64,000 bases of DNA from assembly GCF_003987855.1 (NCBI RefSeq), contig NZ_RXIZ01000015.1, forward strand, positions 194,778 to 258,777. The letters are read 5' to 3'. The stretch's first letter is position 1. Every line of letters starts with the position of its first letter. Shown here piece by piece: positions 18,774 to 28,727 of this stretch. The stretch comes from Hyphomicrobium sp. (GTDB lineage Bacteria; Pseudomonadota; Alphaproteobacteria; Rhizobiales; Hyphomicrobiaceae). Position numbers and translations under genes: made by a program. The notes under the pieces were generated by a model. It did not search any database and was not told the DNA's origin. It worked only from the letters and a program-made list of their open reading frames with translations.

Positions 18774-21212
18774 ATGCAGCGCATTGGGATCATTGCCGGC
18801 GCCGGCTCGCTCCCTCGAGAAGTTGCCACAAGCATCGTCCGACGTGGCGGCGCGGTTCACATCATCATGGTCGACGGCGCCGGCTCGACGCTCGTCGATT
18901 TTCCCCATACCGCCGTCAACTGGGCGCAGCTGGGACGCACCACCGCCGCCCTGCGGCAGGCTGGGATCCACGACATTCTGATTCTCGGCGGCGGCTCCCG
19001 TCCGAACTTCCGCAACGCCCGGCCGGACTTCACATTCTTCCGCGAGTTGCCCCATGTGCTGCGGCTCCTCAATGCAGGCGGCGACGACGCCGTGCTGCGC
19101 GGCTTGATAGGAGTATTGAACCGGCACGGCTTCGGCGTCGTCGGAGTGGGTGATGTCGCGCCCGAGCTTCTCGTCGGCGAAGGCCCCCTCACGACAGCCA
19201 ATCTGACCGGTCGAGACACCGCCGATATCGAACGCGGCTTTTCTCTCATCGCTGCTCTGGGCCGGTTTGATATCGGCCAGGCCGCAATCGTCAGCGATGG
19301 CCGGATCGAAGCAATCGAAGGCGCCGAAGGCACGGATCGCATGCTCCAACGCGTCGCCCAGGATCGGCAGGCACGCGGCATGCGCGAACGCCGTGGCGTG
19401 CTCGTGAAGCGCCCGAAACCCGGCCAGGATTTGCGCGTCGATCTTCCCGCAATCGGACCCAACACCGTCAAGAACGCCGACGCTGCCGGATTGGCCGGAA
19501 TAGCCGTCATGGCCGGACACGTTCTGGCTGCCGAACGCGAAGAGATGGTGAAGCTCGCCGACGAACGGGGAATCTTTATCGTCGGCATCCGCGATCAGGC
19601 GGAGCGCGGTCACGCGGCCGCCCTGGCGACAAAGAGCAAGCTCGTCAGTCTTGGAGCCGTGCCTTTCGCCTCGGACAACGAACGAGATGCCGACCGCGCT
19701 GGGGGCATCCTGGCGTCTCTATCAGAGTTCGATACCGGCTCCGCCGTGGTGATTGACGGCGGACGCGTGATCTCAGTTGGGGCTGCCGACACGGCAAGCG
19801 AAGTCGTCGCGCGCGTTGCCGGACTGCGAGGCAGCAACAAGCGTCGCAAAGGCATTATCGCGCTCGCAACGGGGCAGGTGCTCGATGAGGGCTTGGTGCA
19901 GAGCGTCAGCGCTGCAAATCTTGTCGGCATCGTCGTCGCAAGCGATGCCGATGTGAACGAGAGTGTCATACGCGCGGCAGACAAGATGGGCCTATCTGTC
20001 GCCGCACGGGTTGACGCAAGCACCCCTCGGAGCAAGGAATTGAGATCGGGAACGCAGCCACTGAAGATTTTTCTCGTCGCGGGCGAGCATTCAGGCGACG
20101 CGCTCGGCAGCAAGCTCATTCGCGGCCTGCGGCAGCGTTATCATGGTCCGATTGAGTTCGCCGGCGTCGGCGGCGATGACATGGCGCAGGAAGGCTTTGC
20201 ATCGATCTTCCCGCTCGAAGACGTGGCGGTGATGGGCCCGCTGTCGATCCTGCCGAAGCTTCCGCGCATCGTGAAACGCGTCTATCAGGCGGTGGATGCC
20301 GCGATCGCTTTCAAGCCCGACATCGTCGTCATCATCGATAGTCCGGAATTTACGCATCCGATCGCCAAGCGCATTCGCAAGCGCGCGCCGAATATTCCGA
20401 TCGTCGATTACGTCAGCCCGAGCGTGTGGGCCTGGCGGCCGGGTCGCGCCAAGAAGATGCGGCCCTACGTCGATCATATCCTCGCATTGCTGCCCTTCGA
20501 GCCCGACGCGCACGCCCGGCTTGGCGGCCCCAAGTGCACCTATGTCGGCCATCCGCTGATCGAGAAGCTCGACCAGATTCAGAATGCGGATGCAGCCGCG
20601 CTCGCCGCGCGATTGAAACTCGACCCCGCCCGTCCCGTTCTCCTCGTTCTTCCCGGCAGCCGCACGTCCGAGGTCGAACGCCTCATCGATGTCTTCGGCG
20701 GCGCCGTCGCTCTCGTCTCGGAGAAAGCCGGGCCGATCGAGGTCGTCATCCCAGCCGTTCGCCATCTGCGCGAGCGTATCGCGGCGAAAACCGCGGCTTG
20801 GAAAATTCGCCCGCACATCATCGATAGCGAAGAGAAGTACCAGGCGATGCGCCTTGCGCGCGCCGCTCTCGCTGCCTCCGGAACCGTAACGCTTGAACTC
20901 GCCCTCGCGCAGACGCCCGCCGTCGTCGCCTACAAGGTCGACGCGATCATGGCCAACCTGCGCTTTCTCCTGAAGGTGCCGAGCATCGTGCTTGCCAATC
21001 TTGTGATCGGCAGGAACGTCTATCCCGAGTTTCTACAAGAGGAATGCACGCCGGAGATTCTTGCATCCGCCCTGCAGCCGCTGATCGGCGATACGCCCGA
21101 GCGCGCGGCACAGCTCGAAGGTCTGAAGCTCGCGCCGCAGAACATGCAACTCGCCGCCTCGAACCCAAGCGAGGCGGCGGCTGACGTCGTCCTGTCCGTT
21201 CTGAAAGCTTAG
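18774..21212 (+). CDS. lpxI-lpxB: Fused LpxI - degenerate LpxI-like repeat - LpxB lipid A biosynthesis protein
   Basis: A single 812-residue frame joins two consecutive lipid A steps. Residues 1-275 are LpxI (DUF1009), the UDP-2,3-diacylglucosamine pyrophosphatase that makes lipid X. It opens with [12 protein letters not shown] and carries [10 protein letters not shown] with Asp223, the likely equivalent of the catalytic Asp in Caulobacter LpxI. Residues about 319-412 look like a second copy of the LpxI C-terminal domain: [14 protein letters not shown] parallels [14 protein letters not shown] at 165, and ANLVGIVV parallels AGLAGIAV. The copy lacks the DLPxIG motif. Residues 430-812 are a complete LpxB, the GT19 disaccharide synthase ([39 protein letters not shown]). 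No frameshift or internal stop was found. It overlaps the convergent gltA by 4 bases. Confidence 0.93.
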   Translation: MQRIGIIAGAGSLPREVATSIVRRGGAVHIIMVDGAGSTLVDFPHTAVNWAQLGRTTAALRQAGIHDILILGGGSRPNFRNARPDFTFFRELPHVLRLLNAGGDDAVLRGLIGVLNRHGFGVVGVGDVAPELLVGEGPLTTANLTGRDTADIERGFSLIAALGRFDIGQAAIVSDGRIEAIEGAEGTDRMLQRVAQDRQARGMRERRGVLVKRPKPGQDLRVDLPAIGPNTVKNADAAGLAGIAVMAGHVLAAEREEMVKLADERGIFIVGIRDQAERGHAAALATKSKLVSLGAVPFASDNERDADRAGGILASLSEFDTGSAVVIDGGRVISVGAADTASEVVARVAGLRGSNKRRKGIIALATGQVLDEGLVQSVSAANLVGIVVASDADVNESVIRAADKMGLSVAARVDASTPRSKELRSGTQPLKIFLVAGEHSGDALGSKLIRGLRQRYHGPIEFAGVGGDDMAQEGFASIFPLEDVAVMGPLSILPKLPRIVKRVYQAVDAAIAFKPDIVVIIDSPEFTHPIAKRIRKRAPNIPIVDYVSPSVWAWRPGRAKKMRPYVDHILALLPFEPDAHARLGGPKCTYVGHPLIEKLDQIQNADAAALAARLKLDPARPVLLVLPGSRTSEVERLIDVFGGAVALVSEKAGPIEVVIPAVRHLRERIAAKTAAWKIRPHIIDSEEKYQAMRLARAALAASGTVTLELALAQTPAVVAYKVDAIMANLRFLLKVPSIVLANLVIGRNVYPEFLQEECTPEILASALQPLIGDTPERAAQLEGLKLAPQNMQLAASNPSEAAADVVLSVLKA

Positions 21213-22516
21213 GCCGGGAAATCCCGCCGCGCCGGTCCGATGTAAAGCTGGCGCGGACGGCCAATGCGCTGCTCGGGATCCTCGATCATTTCCTTCCACT
21301 GCGCGATCCAGCCGACGGTTCGTGCCACGGCGAACAGCACCGTGAACATGTCGACCGGGAAGCCCATCGCCCGCAGCGTGATGCCCGAATAGAAATCGAT
21401 GTTCGGGTAAAGCTTCTTCTCGATGAAGTAATCGTCCTGAAGCGCGATCCGCTCCAGCTCGATGGCGACCTTGAGCAGCGGATCGTCCTTGTGGCCAAGG
21501 GCGTCGAGCACCTCGTGGCATGTCTTCGCCATGACCTTCGCGCGCGGATCGTAGTTCTTGTAAACGCGGTGGCCGAAGCCCATCAGGCGGAAGCCCGAGG
21601 TCTTGTCCTTGGCCTTCTTCACGTACTCCGGCACGCGATCGACCGTGCCGATCTCTTTCAGCATGTTGAGAGCGGCTTCGTTCGCGCCGCCGTGCGCCGG
21701 ACCCCAAAGGCAGGCGATGCCGGCCGAGATACACGCGAACGGGTTGGCGCCCGACGAGCCCGCAAGGCGCACCGTCGACGTCGAAGCGTTCTGCTCGTGA
21801 TCGGCGTGCAGGATGAAAATGCGGTCGAGTGCGCGCGAAATGATCGGGTTGACGATGTACGGCTCACACGGAACGGCGAAGCACATCTGCAGGAAGTTCG
21901 ACGTGTAGTCGAGATCATTGCGCGGATAGATGAAGGGCTGTCCGATCGAATACTTGTAAGCCATCGCCGCGATCGTCGGCATCTTGGCGATCATCCGATG
22001 GCTCGCGACCTCGCGCTGGCCCGGATCGTTGATGTCGGTTGAGTCGTGATAGAAAGACGACAGCGCGCCGACCGTGCCGACCATCACCGCCATCGGATGC
22101 GCGTCGCGGCGATAGCCGGTGAAGAAGCGCGTCATCTGCTCGTGAACCATCGTGTGGTTCGTGATCGTTTTACGGAAGTTGATGAACTCGCCGTTCGTCG
22201 GCAGCTCGCCGTAAAGCAGTAGATAACAGACCGCGAGGAAATTGGTGTTCTCGGCGAGCTGATCGATCGGATAACCGCGATAGAGCAGTTCGCCCTTATC
22301 GCCGTCGATATAGGTGATCGAGCTTTTGCAGTTGGCCGTCGAGGTGAAACCGGGATCGTAGGTGAAGCAGCCCGTCTCTTTGTAAAGGTTACCCACGTCG
22401 ATGACGTCGGGACCAATCGTGCCGGAGCGGACCGAGAGTTCGACCTGTTTGTTCTCGACCGTCAGTGTCGCGCTGGGCTTCGCAGTACCCTTCGCCGCCT
22501 TATCGTGGATGTTCAT
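21209..22516 (-). CDS. gltA: Citrate synthase (type II)
   Basis: GltA condenses oxaloacetate and acetyl-CoA to citrate at the entry of the TCA cycle. The 435-residue length fits the hexameric, NADH-sensitive Gram-negative class. Visible motifs are [20 protein letters not shown], the catalytic His region in [44 protein letters not shown] and [12 protein letters not shown]. The ATG beginning [10 protein letters not shown] was chosen because the frame further upstream does not resemble the family. Its stop overlaps the convergent lpxI-lpxB stop by 4 bases. gltA adjacent to lpxB is a known Rhizobiales arrangement. Confidence 0.97.
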   Translation of the reverse strand: MNIHDKAAKGTAKPSATLTVENKQVELSVRSGTIGPDVIDVGNLYKETGCFTYDPGFTSTANCKSSITYIDGDKGELLYRGYPIDQLAENTNFLAVCYLLLYGELPTNGEFINFRKTITNHTMVHEQMTRFFTGYRRDAHPMAVMVGTVGALSSFYHDSTDINDPGQREVASHRMIAKMPTIAAMAYKYSIGQPFIYPRNDLDYTSNFLQMCFAVPCEPYIVNPIISRALDRIFILHADHEQNASTSTVRLAGSSGANPFACISAGIACLWGPAHGGANEAALNMLKEIGTVDRVPEYVKKAKDKTSGFRLMGFGHRVYKNYDPRAKVMAKTCHEVLDALGHKDDPLLKVAIELERIALQDDYFIEKKLYPNIDFYSGITLRAMGFPVDMFTVLFAVARTVGWIAQWKEMIEDPEQRIGRPRQLYIGPARRDFPA

Positions 22517-22693
22517 GATCGCGACCTCGCCCCGAAAGCACCACCGACGCCGGAAGTAGCTATCGCATTTCCCACGGGACACTCCCGTATGGTTTGGGAG
22601 ACGTTCGGCGGCTTCACAGAAGCAATCGGCAACGTTGGATTTAACGGATTTTTTGCAGTGCGGCAAGGGATCGTTAAGTAGGAGGCGGGCCCG

Positions 22694-24223
22694 CTAGCCG
22701 GCAGCGTCGGCAATTCTGGCCAAGCTTTCGTCGCGGCCGAGAACGTCCAAAACGTCGAAAACAGGCGGGGAAACAGCGCGTCCCGTCAAAGCGGCTCGGA
22801 GCGGCTGCGCCACGTTGCCAAGCTTCAGACCCTTCTCTTCAGCGTAAGCTTTAACCTTGGCTTCGAGCAGCGCCGACGTCCATTGGCTGGCCGGCACATC
22901 GGCAAGCAGCGTCCGCACGGCTGCGTTCGAAGCGCGGCCCTCATCGCCGAGGAGCTTTGCCGCCTTGTCCTCGGGCTTCAGCGGCCGTTGGGCGACGATG
23001 AAGAGCGCGCCCCCGACCAGCTCGGCGAGCGTCTTTGAGCGTTCCTTCAGAGATGGTATCGCGCGAACGAAAGTATCCCAGCCCTTTGCTGCGAAGAGAT
23101 CGGCGAGTTCTTTGCCCGAGCGGACGCCCGGCAGCTGCCGCAGAACCTCGCGCGCCAGCGCGATGTCGGCGCGCGGCGGCGCTTTTGGATCGGGCGCGAT
23201 ATCGGCAAGAGCGACAAAGTTCAGATGCGGCAGCATTCCACGCACGTGGGCCGCGAGTTCGTCGTCCGACGCCGCACGGATGTAGTGGCCGTTGAGGTCG
23301 TCCAGCTTCTTGAAGTCGAGCCGGGCAGCGCTCTTGTTGATGTCGTCGATATCGAACCAGCGGATGAGATCTTCTGTCGAGATGATCTCGTCGTCACCGT
23401 GGCTCCAGGCGAGCCGTGCGAGATAGTTTCGCAACGCGACCGGCAGATAGCCCATGTCGCGATATTCCTCGACGCCTTGCGCGCCGTGGCGTTTTGAAAG
23501 TTTCGCGCCGTCCGCTCCGTGGATCAGCGGAACGTGCGCGAACTCCGGCACGGTCCAGCCCATGCCCTGGTAGATCTGCGTTTGCCGCGCCGCATTCGTC
23601 AGGTGGTCCGCGCCGCGAATGACGTGCGTGATCTCCATGTCGTGATCATCGACAACGACCGCGAGATTGTAGGTCGGGTTGCCGTCCGATCGCAGGATGA
23701 TGAGGTCGTCGAGGTCCTTGTTCGGGAAAACGACGCGGCCCTGTACGTGGTCGTTGACGATCGTCTCGCCTTCGCGTGGGGCCTTGAGGCGGATGACGGG
23801 CTTCACGTCCTTGGGCGCATCCCCCGCGTCGCGATCGCGCCATGGCGACAGGAAGATCTGCGGCCGGCCTTCGGCCTTGGCCTTCTCGCGGGCGGCATCG
23901 ATCTCGGCGGGCGACGAATAGCAATAATAGGCGGCGCCACGGGCGAGCAGTTCGTTGGCCACTTCGCGGTGGCGGTCGGCGCGCGAAAATTGCGAGACGA
24001 CCTCGCCGTCCCATTCGAGGCCAAGCCACTTGACGCCGTCGAGGATGGCCGCGACCGCCGCCTCGTTGTTGCGCTCCCGGTCGGTGTCCTCGATGCGAAG
24101 CAGAAAGCGTCCGCCGCGTCCGCGCGCGTAAAGCCAGTTGAAAAGCGCCGTCCGCGCGCCGCCGATATGGAGATAGCCGGTCGGCGAAGGTGCAAATCGT
24201 ACGATGGGCGCGCTGGATGTCAT
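22694..24223 (-). CDS. gltX: Glutamyl-tRNA synthetase
   Basis: GltX charges tRNA-Glu, and in many alphaproteobacteria lacking GlnRS also tRNA-Gln. The class I signatures are present: [20 protein letters not shown] (HIGH-type motif at HIGG) near residue 10 and KLSKRHG (KMSKS-type) near residue 246. At 509 residues it is somewhat longer than the E. coli enzyme. The ATG at 24223 was chosen because homology begins within a few codons; the frame stays open upstream without family resemblance. It is divergent from comEC across about 125 bp. Whether it discriminates against tRNA-Gln cannot be read here. Confidence 0.96.
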   Translation of the reverse strand: MTSSAPIVRFAPSPTGYLHIGGARTALFNWLYARGRGGRFLLRIEDTDRERNNEAAVAAILDGVKWLGLEWDGEVVSQFSRADRHREVANELLARGAAYYCYSSPAEIDAAREKAKAEGRPQIFLSPWRDRDAGDAPKDVKPVIRLKAPREGETIVNDHVQGRVVFPNKDLDDLIILRSDGNPTYNLAVVVDDHDMEITHVIRGADHLTNAARQTQIYQGMGWTVPEFAHVPLIHGADGAKLSKRHGAQGVEEYRDMGYLPVALRNYLARLAWSHGDDEIISTEDLIRWFDIDDINKSAARLDFKKLDDLNGHYIRAASDDELAAHVRGMLPHLNFVALADIAPDPKAPPRADIALAREVLRQLPGVRSGKELADLFAAKGWDTFVRAIPSLKERSKTLAELVGGALFIVAQRPLKPEDKAAKLLGDEGRASNAAVRTLLADVPASQWTSALLEAKVKAYAEEKGLKLGNVAQPLRAALTGRAVSPPVFDVLDVLGRDESLARIADAAG

Positions 24224-24307
24224 GGTCTCTGGCCTTTGGACCTTATGTTCTGTCTGCCATTGAGGGATTGTGGCTCCGCTCGTAGCATGTGGGGTGGGAC
24301 AAGTTAA

Positions 24308-24328
24308 GAGGGCGGAACACCCGCCCTC
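24308..24328. other. 8-bp inverted repeat between gltX and comEC
   Basis: GAGGGCGG (24308-24315) and CCGCCCTC (24321-24328) form a perfect stem around AACAC in the divergent gltX/comEC space. It has no T-run. It may be an operator or a comEC leader hairpin; nothing further can be said. Confidence 0.35.
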
Positions 24329-24347
24329 GGCGCGTACAGGCAGGGAT

Positions 24348-26666
24348 ATGTCGGTCGAAGCGAGGGGACCCGACGTCGCATTTCCGAGTTTTTCGGAGCA
24401 GGGCATGAGCCAGGCTGCGCTGCTGATCGAAGCAGAGCGGCAGAGCTTCTTTCTCTGGGCGCCGGTCTGTCTCGGAAGTGGCATCGCGGCCTACTTTGCG
24501 CTTCCCGAGGAGCCATCGCTTCCCGTCGCCTTCGCACCCCTTGGTATCGCGCTGATCCTGCGATTGGCGGTGCGCTCCGGCACGATTGCTGCGACGATGA
24601 TGATGGCGCTCATTCTCGCGGCTGCGGGATTTGCGATCACGAAGGTTCGCGTCGAGACAGTCCGCGCGCCGGTGTTGACGAAGGCCCTGCACAGCGTCGA
24701 AGTCACCGGAACCGTCACGATGGTCGAAGCCAAGCTGCCGCGCGGACAGCGCCTGACAATCGCCAATCCCTCGATCGCGGGACTTGCGTCCACAGACACC
24801 CCGGCCGTAGTGCGCATACGCACCATGTCGTCGAAATCGCTCGCCGCGCCGGGCGATCGCATTCGCATCAAGGCCAATCTGTCGCCGCCCGCAAAACCCG
24901 CGCTGCCCGGCGGCTTCGATTACGCGCGCACCGCGTGGTTTGAATCCGTCGGCGCCGTCGGCTACGCGTTCGCGGCGCCCACGATCGAAGGCCACGCCGA
25001 TCCAAACAGCATCGTCCAGTGGTATCGCCGCACGATCGAGGACATCCGCCAGGCCATCGCCGCCCGCATCCGCGCCGCGCTGCCCGGCGAAGTCGGCGAG
25101 ATCGCGCTGGCGCTGATCACCGGCGAGCGTGGCGGCATCACGACGGAGACGAACAACGCCTTCAAGAACTCAGGCCTGTTCCACATTCTTTCGATCTCCG
25201 GACTGCACATGGTGATCGCGGCCGGTGCGGTCTTCTACTCGGTCCGCTTGATGTTGGCCGCCGTGCCGCGCTTTGCCTTGACGATGCCGATCAAGAAGAT
25301 CGCGGCCGCGCTCGGCATCATCAGCGCCGTCGCCTATCTCGCGATCTCCGGCGGCCAGTTCGCGACCGTGCGGTCGGCGTTGATGATCTTCATCATCTTC
25401 GGATCGATGCTGCTCGATCGCCCGGCGCTCGCGCTCCGCAACGTGGCGCTCGCAGCCTTCCTCATCCTCGCGATCTATCCCGAAAGCCTGCTCGATGCCG
25501 GCTTCCAGATGTCGTTCGCGGCCGTGACGGCGCTCATCGCCTCGCACGAATGGCTGAGCCGGTTGTTCGACCGCAACCGAAAACCAAGTCCGGTGATGCA
25601 CGTCGTGATTTTCTTCGGCGAGATCATCGCCTCGACCTTGATCGCGAGTGCCGCCGTCGCGCCGTTCGCGGCCTATAACTTCCATCAGAGCCAGCAATAC
25701 GCGGTGCTGGCAAACATGATCGCCATTCCGATCTGCAACCTGATCGTCATGCCGGCGGCGCTGATTGCGATGGTACTGATGCCGTTCGGCCTGCAATGGA
25801 TCGGCCTTGTGCCGATGGGCTGGGGCATCGAAGGAATGACGTGGTGCGCCAACAAGGTTGGAGCGCTGCCCGGCGCCGTCGGTCATCTCCCCGCGATACC
25901 GGAGTTGGCGTTCGTGCTGATGATCGTCGGCGGCATGTGGTTTCTGCTTTGGCGCACGCGGATCAGGCTGTTGGGCGTCGCGCTCGTCATCGCGGGATTG
26001 CTCATCGCGCCCTGGATGCCGCGGCCGGATATCCTGATCGGACAGAAGGGCCTGCTCGTTGCCGTCCGCGACGCCTCCGGCAAACTCTCGGCAGCGCCGG
26101 GAAAAAGCACGAAGTACGATCTGGAACGCTGGCTGGAGTACGACGGCGATTCGCGTTCGGGCAAAGATGCGAAAACGGGCGATGCCTTTTCATGCGACGC
26201 CGTCGGCTGCATCGCCCACGTCAAGGGCGCGACCGTCGCCGTCGCGCGCCATCCCGCATCCGTCACCGACGATTGCTTGAATGCCGACGTTCTTATCCTG
26301 GACTTGCCGAAGCCCGAAGGCTGCGCCGTGCCGCGCGCCGTCGTAGATGTTTTCGATCGCTGGCGCAACGGCGCCTACGCGCTCTACCTCGATCAGACCG
26401 ACGACAGCCCCGAGCCGCACGTGCGGCTTGAAACGGTGGCCGCCCATCGTGGCCAACGGCCCTGGAGCGTGATGCCGGAGCGTGGAGCAGGAACGCTACC
26501 GAAGCCGCGCATTCTGGACGCGCCTCCGCCTCCGGGGGCGGGGACGGTGGGACAAGTGGCCAAGACTGCCGAAGCCGACAGCGAGCCGCGCAGCTCGGCG
26601 GAAGTGGACCCCGGGGAGGGCGTCGAGCAGGAGGCCGACGACGCGAACGCCGACGACGGGCAATAA
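24348..26666 (+). CDS. comEC: ComEC/Rec2-family DNA-uptake channel protein
   Basis: ComEC forms the inner-membrane channel through which single-stranded DNA enters during natural transformation. About 772 residues are predicted. After a short cytoplasmic N-terminus come hydrophobic segments, a soluble OB-like region (about residues 90-215), then the Competence domain. That domain is marked by [11 protein letters not shown] and [16 protein letters not shown] and ends in many transmembrane helices. The C-terminal ~180 residues are soluble and lack an obvious metallo-beta-lactamase HxHxDH motif, as in many alphaproteobacterial versions. The tail is rich in Pro, Glu and Asp. The start is uncertain: ATG at 24348 or 24405, the latter with GGAG at better spacing. 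Transformation is not shown by one gene. Confidence 0.9.
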   Translation: MSVEARGPDVAFPSFSEQGMSQAALLIEAERQSFFLWAPVCLGSGIAAYFALPEEPSLPVAFAPLGIALILRLAVRSGTIAATMMMALILAAAGFAITKVRVETVRAPVLTKALHSVEVTGTVTMVEAKLPRGQRLTIANPSIAGLASTDTPAVVRIRTMSSKSLAAPGDRIRIKANLSPPAKPALPGGFDYARTAWFESVGAVGYAFAAPTIEGHADPNSIVQWYRRTIEDIRQAIAARIRAALPGEVGEIALALITGERGGITTETNNAFKNSGLFHILSISGLHMVIAAGAVFYSVRLMLAAVPRFALTMPIKKIAAALGIISAVAYLAISGGQFATVRSALMIFIIFGSMLLDRPALALRNVALAAFLILAIYPESLLDAGFQMSFAAVTALIASHEWLSRLFDRNRKPSPVMHVVIFFGEIIASTLIASAAVAPFAAYNFHQSQQYAVLANMIAIPICNLIVMPAALIAMVLMPFGLQWIGLVPMGWGIEGMTWCANKVGALPGAVGHLPAIPELAFVLMIVGGMWFLLWRTRIRLLGVALVIAGLLIAPWMPRPDILIGQKGLLVAVRDASGKLSAAPGKSTKYDLERWLEYDGDSRSGKDAKTGDAFSCDAVGCIAHVKGATVAVARHPASVTDDCLNADVLILDLPKPEGCAVPRAVVDVFDRWRNGAYALYLDQTDDSPEPHVRLETVAAHRGQRPWSVMPERGAGTLPKPRILDAPPPPGAGTVGQVAKTAEADSEPRSSAEVDPGEGVEQEADDANADDGQ

Positions 26667-26707
26667 CTTGTCGCCCGCATCCCTTGCGTCGCTGCCCGGT
26701 CTGGGCC

Positions 26708-27436
26708 CTAGTAACGGCGCATCAGCCCGACAAGCCGGCCCTGAATATCGACCTGATCCGGACCGAAGATGCGCGTCTTGAATTCCGGGTTGGCGGCTTC
26801 GAGCGCGATCGTCGAGCCCTTCTTGCGCAGCCGCTTCAGCGTCGCTTCCTCACCCTCGACCAGCGCCACGATGATGTCGCCGTTCTCGGCCGTATTGCAG
26901 CGGCGGATGATGACGGTATCGCCGTCGTGGATGCCGGCTTCGATCATCGAGTCGCCCTTCACCTCGAGCGCGAAGTGCTCGCCGTTCGTCAGGATATCCG
27001 GCGGCACGGCGATGTCGTGCGTGTGGTTCTGGATGGCGCTGATCGGCGTACCGGCGGCGATCCGGCCCATGACCGGAATGGAGACGGTGCGCGCGTCAAT
27101 AACATGCGAGGGCGGCGGTGGCGCGCTCTGCTTTGGCGGCCCCGAACCTTCGATCACGCTCGGCTGGAACCCGCGCTGCGGGGCGGCCGAGGCTGCGGCA
27201 AGGCTCGGCGGCGTGATCTGATTGTCGGGAAGCTTGATCACTTCGATGGCGCGCGCCCGATGCGGCAGGCGGCGGATGAACCCGCGTTCGACGAGCGCGG
27301 TGATGAGACGGTGGATGCCGGACTTGGAGCGAAGGTCGAGAGCGTCCTTCATCTCGTCGAAGGACGGTGGCACGCCGCGCTCCTGCATGCGCGCGTGAAT
27401 GAAAAGAAGCAGGTCTTTCTGTTTCTCGGTGAGCAT
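26708..27436 (-). CDS. lexA: SOS repressor LexA
   Basis: LexA represses DNA-damage genes and self-cleaves when RecA is activated. The 242-residue protein has an N-terminal winged helix-turn-helix ([20 protein letters not shown], then [20 protein letters not shown]). An extended linker with PPPPS follows, then the peptidase domain: cleavage site Ala128-Gly129 in GRIAAGTPI, nucleophile Ser163 in KGDSMIEAG, and general base Lys201 in ATLKRL. The long linker is typical of alphaproteobacterial LexA. A GTTC-N7-GTTC operator lies 107 bp upstream, consistent with autoregulation. It converges on comEC with a 41-bp gap. Confidence 0.97.
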   Translation of the reverse strand: MLTEKQKDLLLFIHARMQERGVPPSFDEMKDALDLRSKSGIHRLITALVERGFIRRLPHRARAIEVIKLPDNQITPPSLAAASAAPQRGFQPSVIEGSGPPKQSAPPPPSHVIDARTVSIPVMGRIAAGTPISAIQNHTHDIAVPPDILTNGEHFALEVKGDSMIEAGIHDGDTVIIRRCNTAENGDIIVALVEGEEATLKRLRKKGSTIALEAANPEFKTRIFGPDQVDIQGRLVGLMRRY

Positions 27437-27524
27437 TGAGTTCGTCTCAAGCCTTTCCTGGCTGCGCAAGCGCGGCGGCCTGAGACGCTGACCACCGATG
27501 CACCCGCTCCCTTACGGTACAAAT

Positions 27525-27543
27525 CGTGTATGTACTCTACACG
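27525..27543. repeat. Palindrome CGTGTA-N7-TACACG next to the LexA box
   Basis: CGTGTA (27525-27530) and TACACG (27538-27543) form a perfect 6-bp inverted repeat with a 7-base spacer. It abuts and shares one base with the LexA operator. It could be a second operator or part of the lexA promoter; the role is unknown. Confidence 0.4.
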
Positions 27544-27557
27544 TTCTTGTCTCGTTC
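27543..27557 (+). promoter_or_regulatory. LexA operator (GTTC-N7-GTTC direct repeat)
   Basis: GTTC at 27543-27546 and GTTC at 27554-27557 are separated by exactly seven bases (TTGTCTC). This matches the direct-repeat LexA box established for alphaproteobacteria, unlike the palindromic E. coli SOS box. It lies about 107 bp upstream of the leftward lexA start and fits autorepression. It could also influence the rightward gene at 27842. Confidence 0.8.
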
Positions 27558-27841
27558 CGCAAGGGGGCCCAGGGTCGTAGTCTCAGTTTGAAATCAGCGC
27601 CGTGATGAGCACTCCAGTGCAGCGCGATTCCGCGGGAGGTCCCGGCTTGCTCAGGCAGGAGCGCACGCCGGCTGACAGGGGAGCATGCCTCTCGGATCAG
27701 AGGGCGTCAGGGATCATCAGTGGACACCGTAATCGTTGCCGGAACGAGCACGAAAAAATTCCACTCCCTGTCGGCTCCCTTCGCCCTCATTCGTCATTCC
27801 CATGAGACGGCATTCACGCACGCACGAAAGGGAGACGGACG

Positions 27842-28276
27842 ATGAGGGTGATGGTGTTTATGAAGTCCGCCGGGGCCAGCGACGTGAGCCTTGAGCCGAC
27901 CCCCGAGATGCAAGAGACGTTCGCGGCGATGGACCGCTTCACCGAGGAACTCGTCGCGGCCGGCGTCTTCGTCGCCGCGGCCGGGCTGAAGAATACCGCC
28001 GACGCCAAGCGCGTCGTCTTCGACGGCGCCGCGCGCACGGTCGTCGATGGACCGTTCGCCGAAACCAGCGATCTCGTCGCCGGCTTCGCGATCTGGGAGG
28101 TGAAAGACATGGACGAGGCGATGGCGTGGGCGAAGCGCTGTCCCAATCCCATGGCGGGAGAGAGCGAGATCGAGATCCGGCCGTTCTACGAGGCGGCGGA
28201 CCTGGTCGAGTTCATCACGCCGGAAGAACTGGCGACACCACGAACCGGTGAACGAGGCAAGCTCGGCGTCGCCTGA
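27842..28276 (+). CDS. YCII-related (DGPF-motif) family protein
   Basis: This is a 144-residue cytoplasmic protein of the YCII-related family (YciI-like ferredoxin-fold dimers). The sequence starts MRVMVFMKSAG, the usual first strand, and contains VVDGPFAETSDLVAGFAIWEV at about residues 70-90, the DGPF motif that defines this branch. The family is common in Rhizobiales and actinobacteria, often beside ECF sigma factors, and has no firm biochemical function. No sigma-factor gene is adjacent here. A GGGAGACGG ribosome-binding site precedes the ATG. Although it is near the LexA box, membership of the SOS regulon is not shown. Confidence 0.9.
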   Translation: MRVMVFMKSAGASDVSLEPTPEMQETFAAMDRFTEELVAAGVFVAAAGLKNTADAKRVVFDGAARTVVDGPFAETSDLVAGFAIWEVKDMDEAMAWAKRCPNPMAGESEIEIRPFYEAADLVEFITPEELATPRTGERGKLGVA

Positions 28277-28360
28277 GGATGGCGGCGCGCGCGCTCCGAA
28301 TTGTCCGCGCGACCACCGGCAATCCACATTTCCGCCGGAAGCGTCGGGCATCGTGGCGGC

Positions 28361-28498
28361 ATGCAGGGTTGGTTCTCGCAAATCATTATCGGCGTCGTCG
28401 TCACCGTGATCGGGACGCTGCTGACCGATGCGATCACCGGCCGCCACATGAGCCGCCACTTCGCGCCCGGCTATCATTCCTCCTGGCGCTCGCACTGA
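28361..28498 (+). CDS. Possible small single-pass membrane protein
   Basis: A 45-codon frame encodes one hydrophobic segment (IIIGVVVTVIGTLL, about residues 8-21) followed by a basic, His-rich tail. An alternative frame immediately downstream also encodes a hydrophobic run (FLLALALIAGLVSL, near 28478-28519), so a longer two-segment gene may have been frameshifted. The ribosome-binding site is weak (GGCGG). No family was recognised; it is listed because the hydrophobic pattern is not random-looking, with low confidence. Confidence 0.3.
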   Translation: MQGWFSQIIIGVVVTVIGTLLTDAITGRHMSRHFAPGYHSSWRSH

Positions 28499-28727
28499 TC
28501 GCGGGTCTGGTTTCTCTCGAAGAGCGAAGGTCGCTGCGCGGGCTGCTTCTAGGGCAAGCCGCACGCACTATCCGTCGCCGGTCCGGACGCGAGCGTAACG
28601 GAGACGCGCAGAACACACGCTGCGCTGCACTCAATTCAATTCTTGAGGAAAGGGCTATACAGGCGATCTGCTCTGCGCATAGTTAACGAATTGGTTACGG
28701 GTTAAGTTATGTTGCGTGGGGGTGATT

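Larger units (their letters stand above)
27437..27841. other. 405-bp intergenic region upstream of lexA
   Basis: This divergent space between lexA and the YCII-family gene carries the LexA operator and an overlapping palindrome near 27525-27557. A 67-codon rightward open frame (27602-27805) is present but shows no family resemblance, signal peptide or good start, and is not called. The ~30 bases before 27842 contain a GGGAGA ribosome-binding site for the next gene. Confidence 0.6.

Noticed and set aside
18774-21212. Two separate genes lpxI and lpxB
   Set aside because: No stop codon, frameshift or ribosome-binding site with start was found between the domains; the frame is continuous through the linker copy.
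27602-27805. 67-codon frame upstream of the YCII-family gene
   Set aside because: No ribosome-binding site, no hydrophobic or domain pattern, and it lies in the lexA regulatory region.
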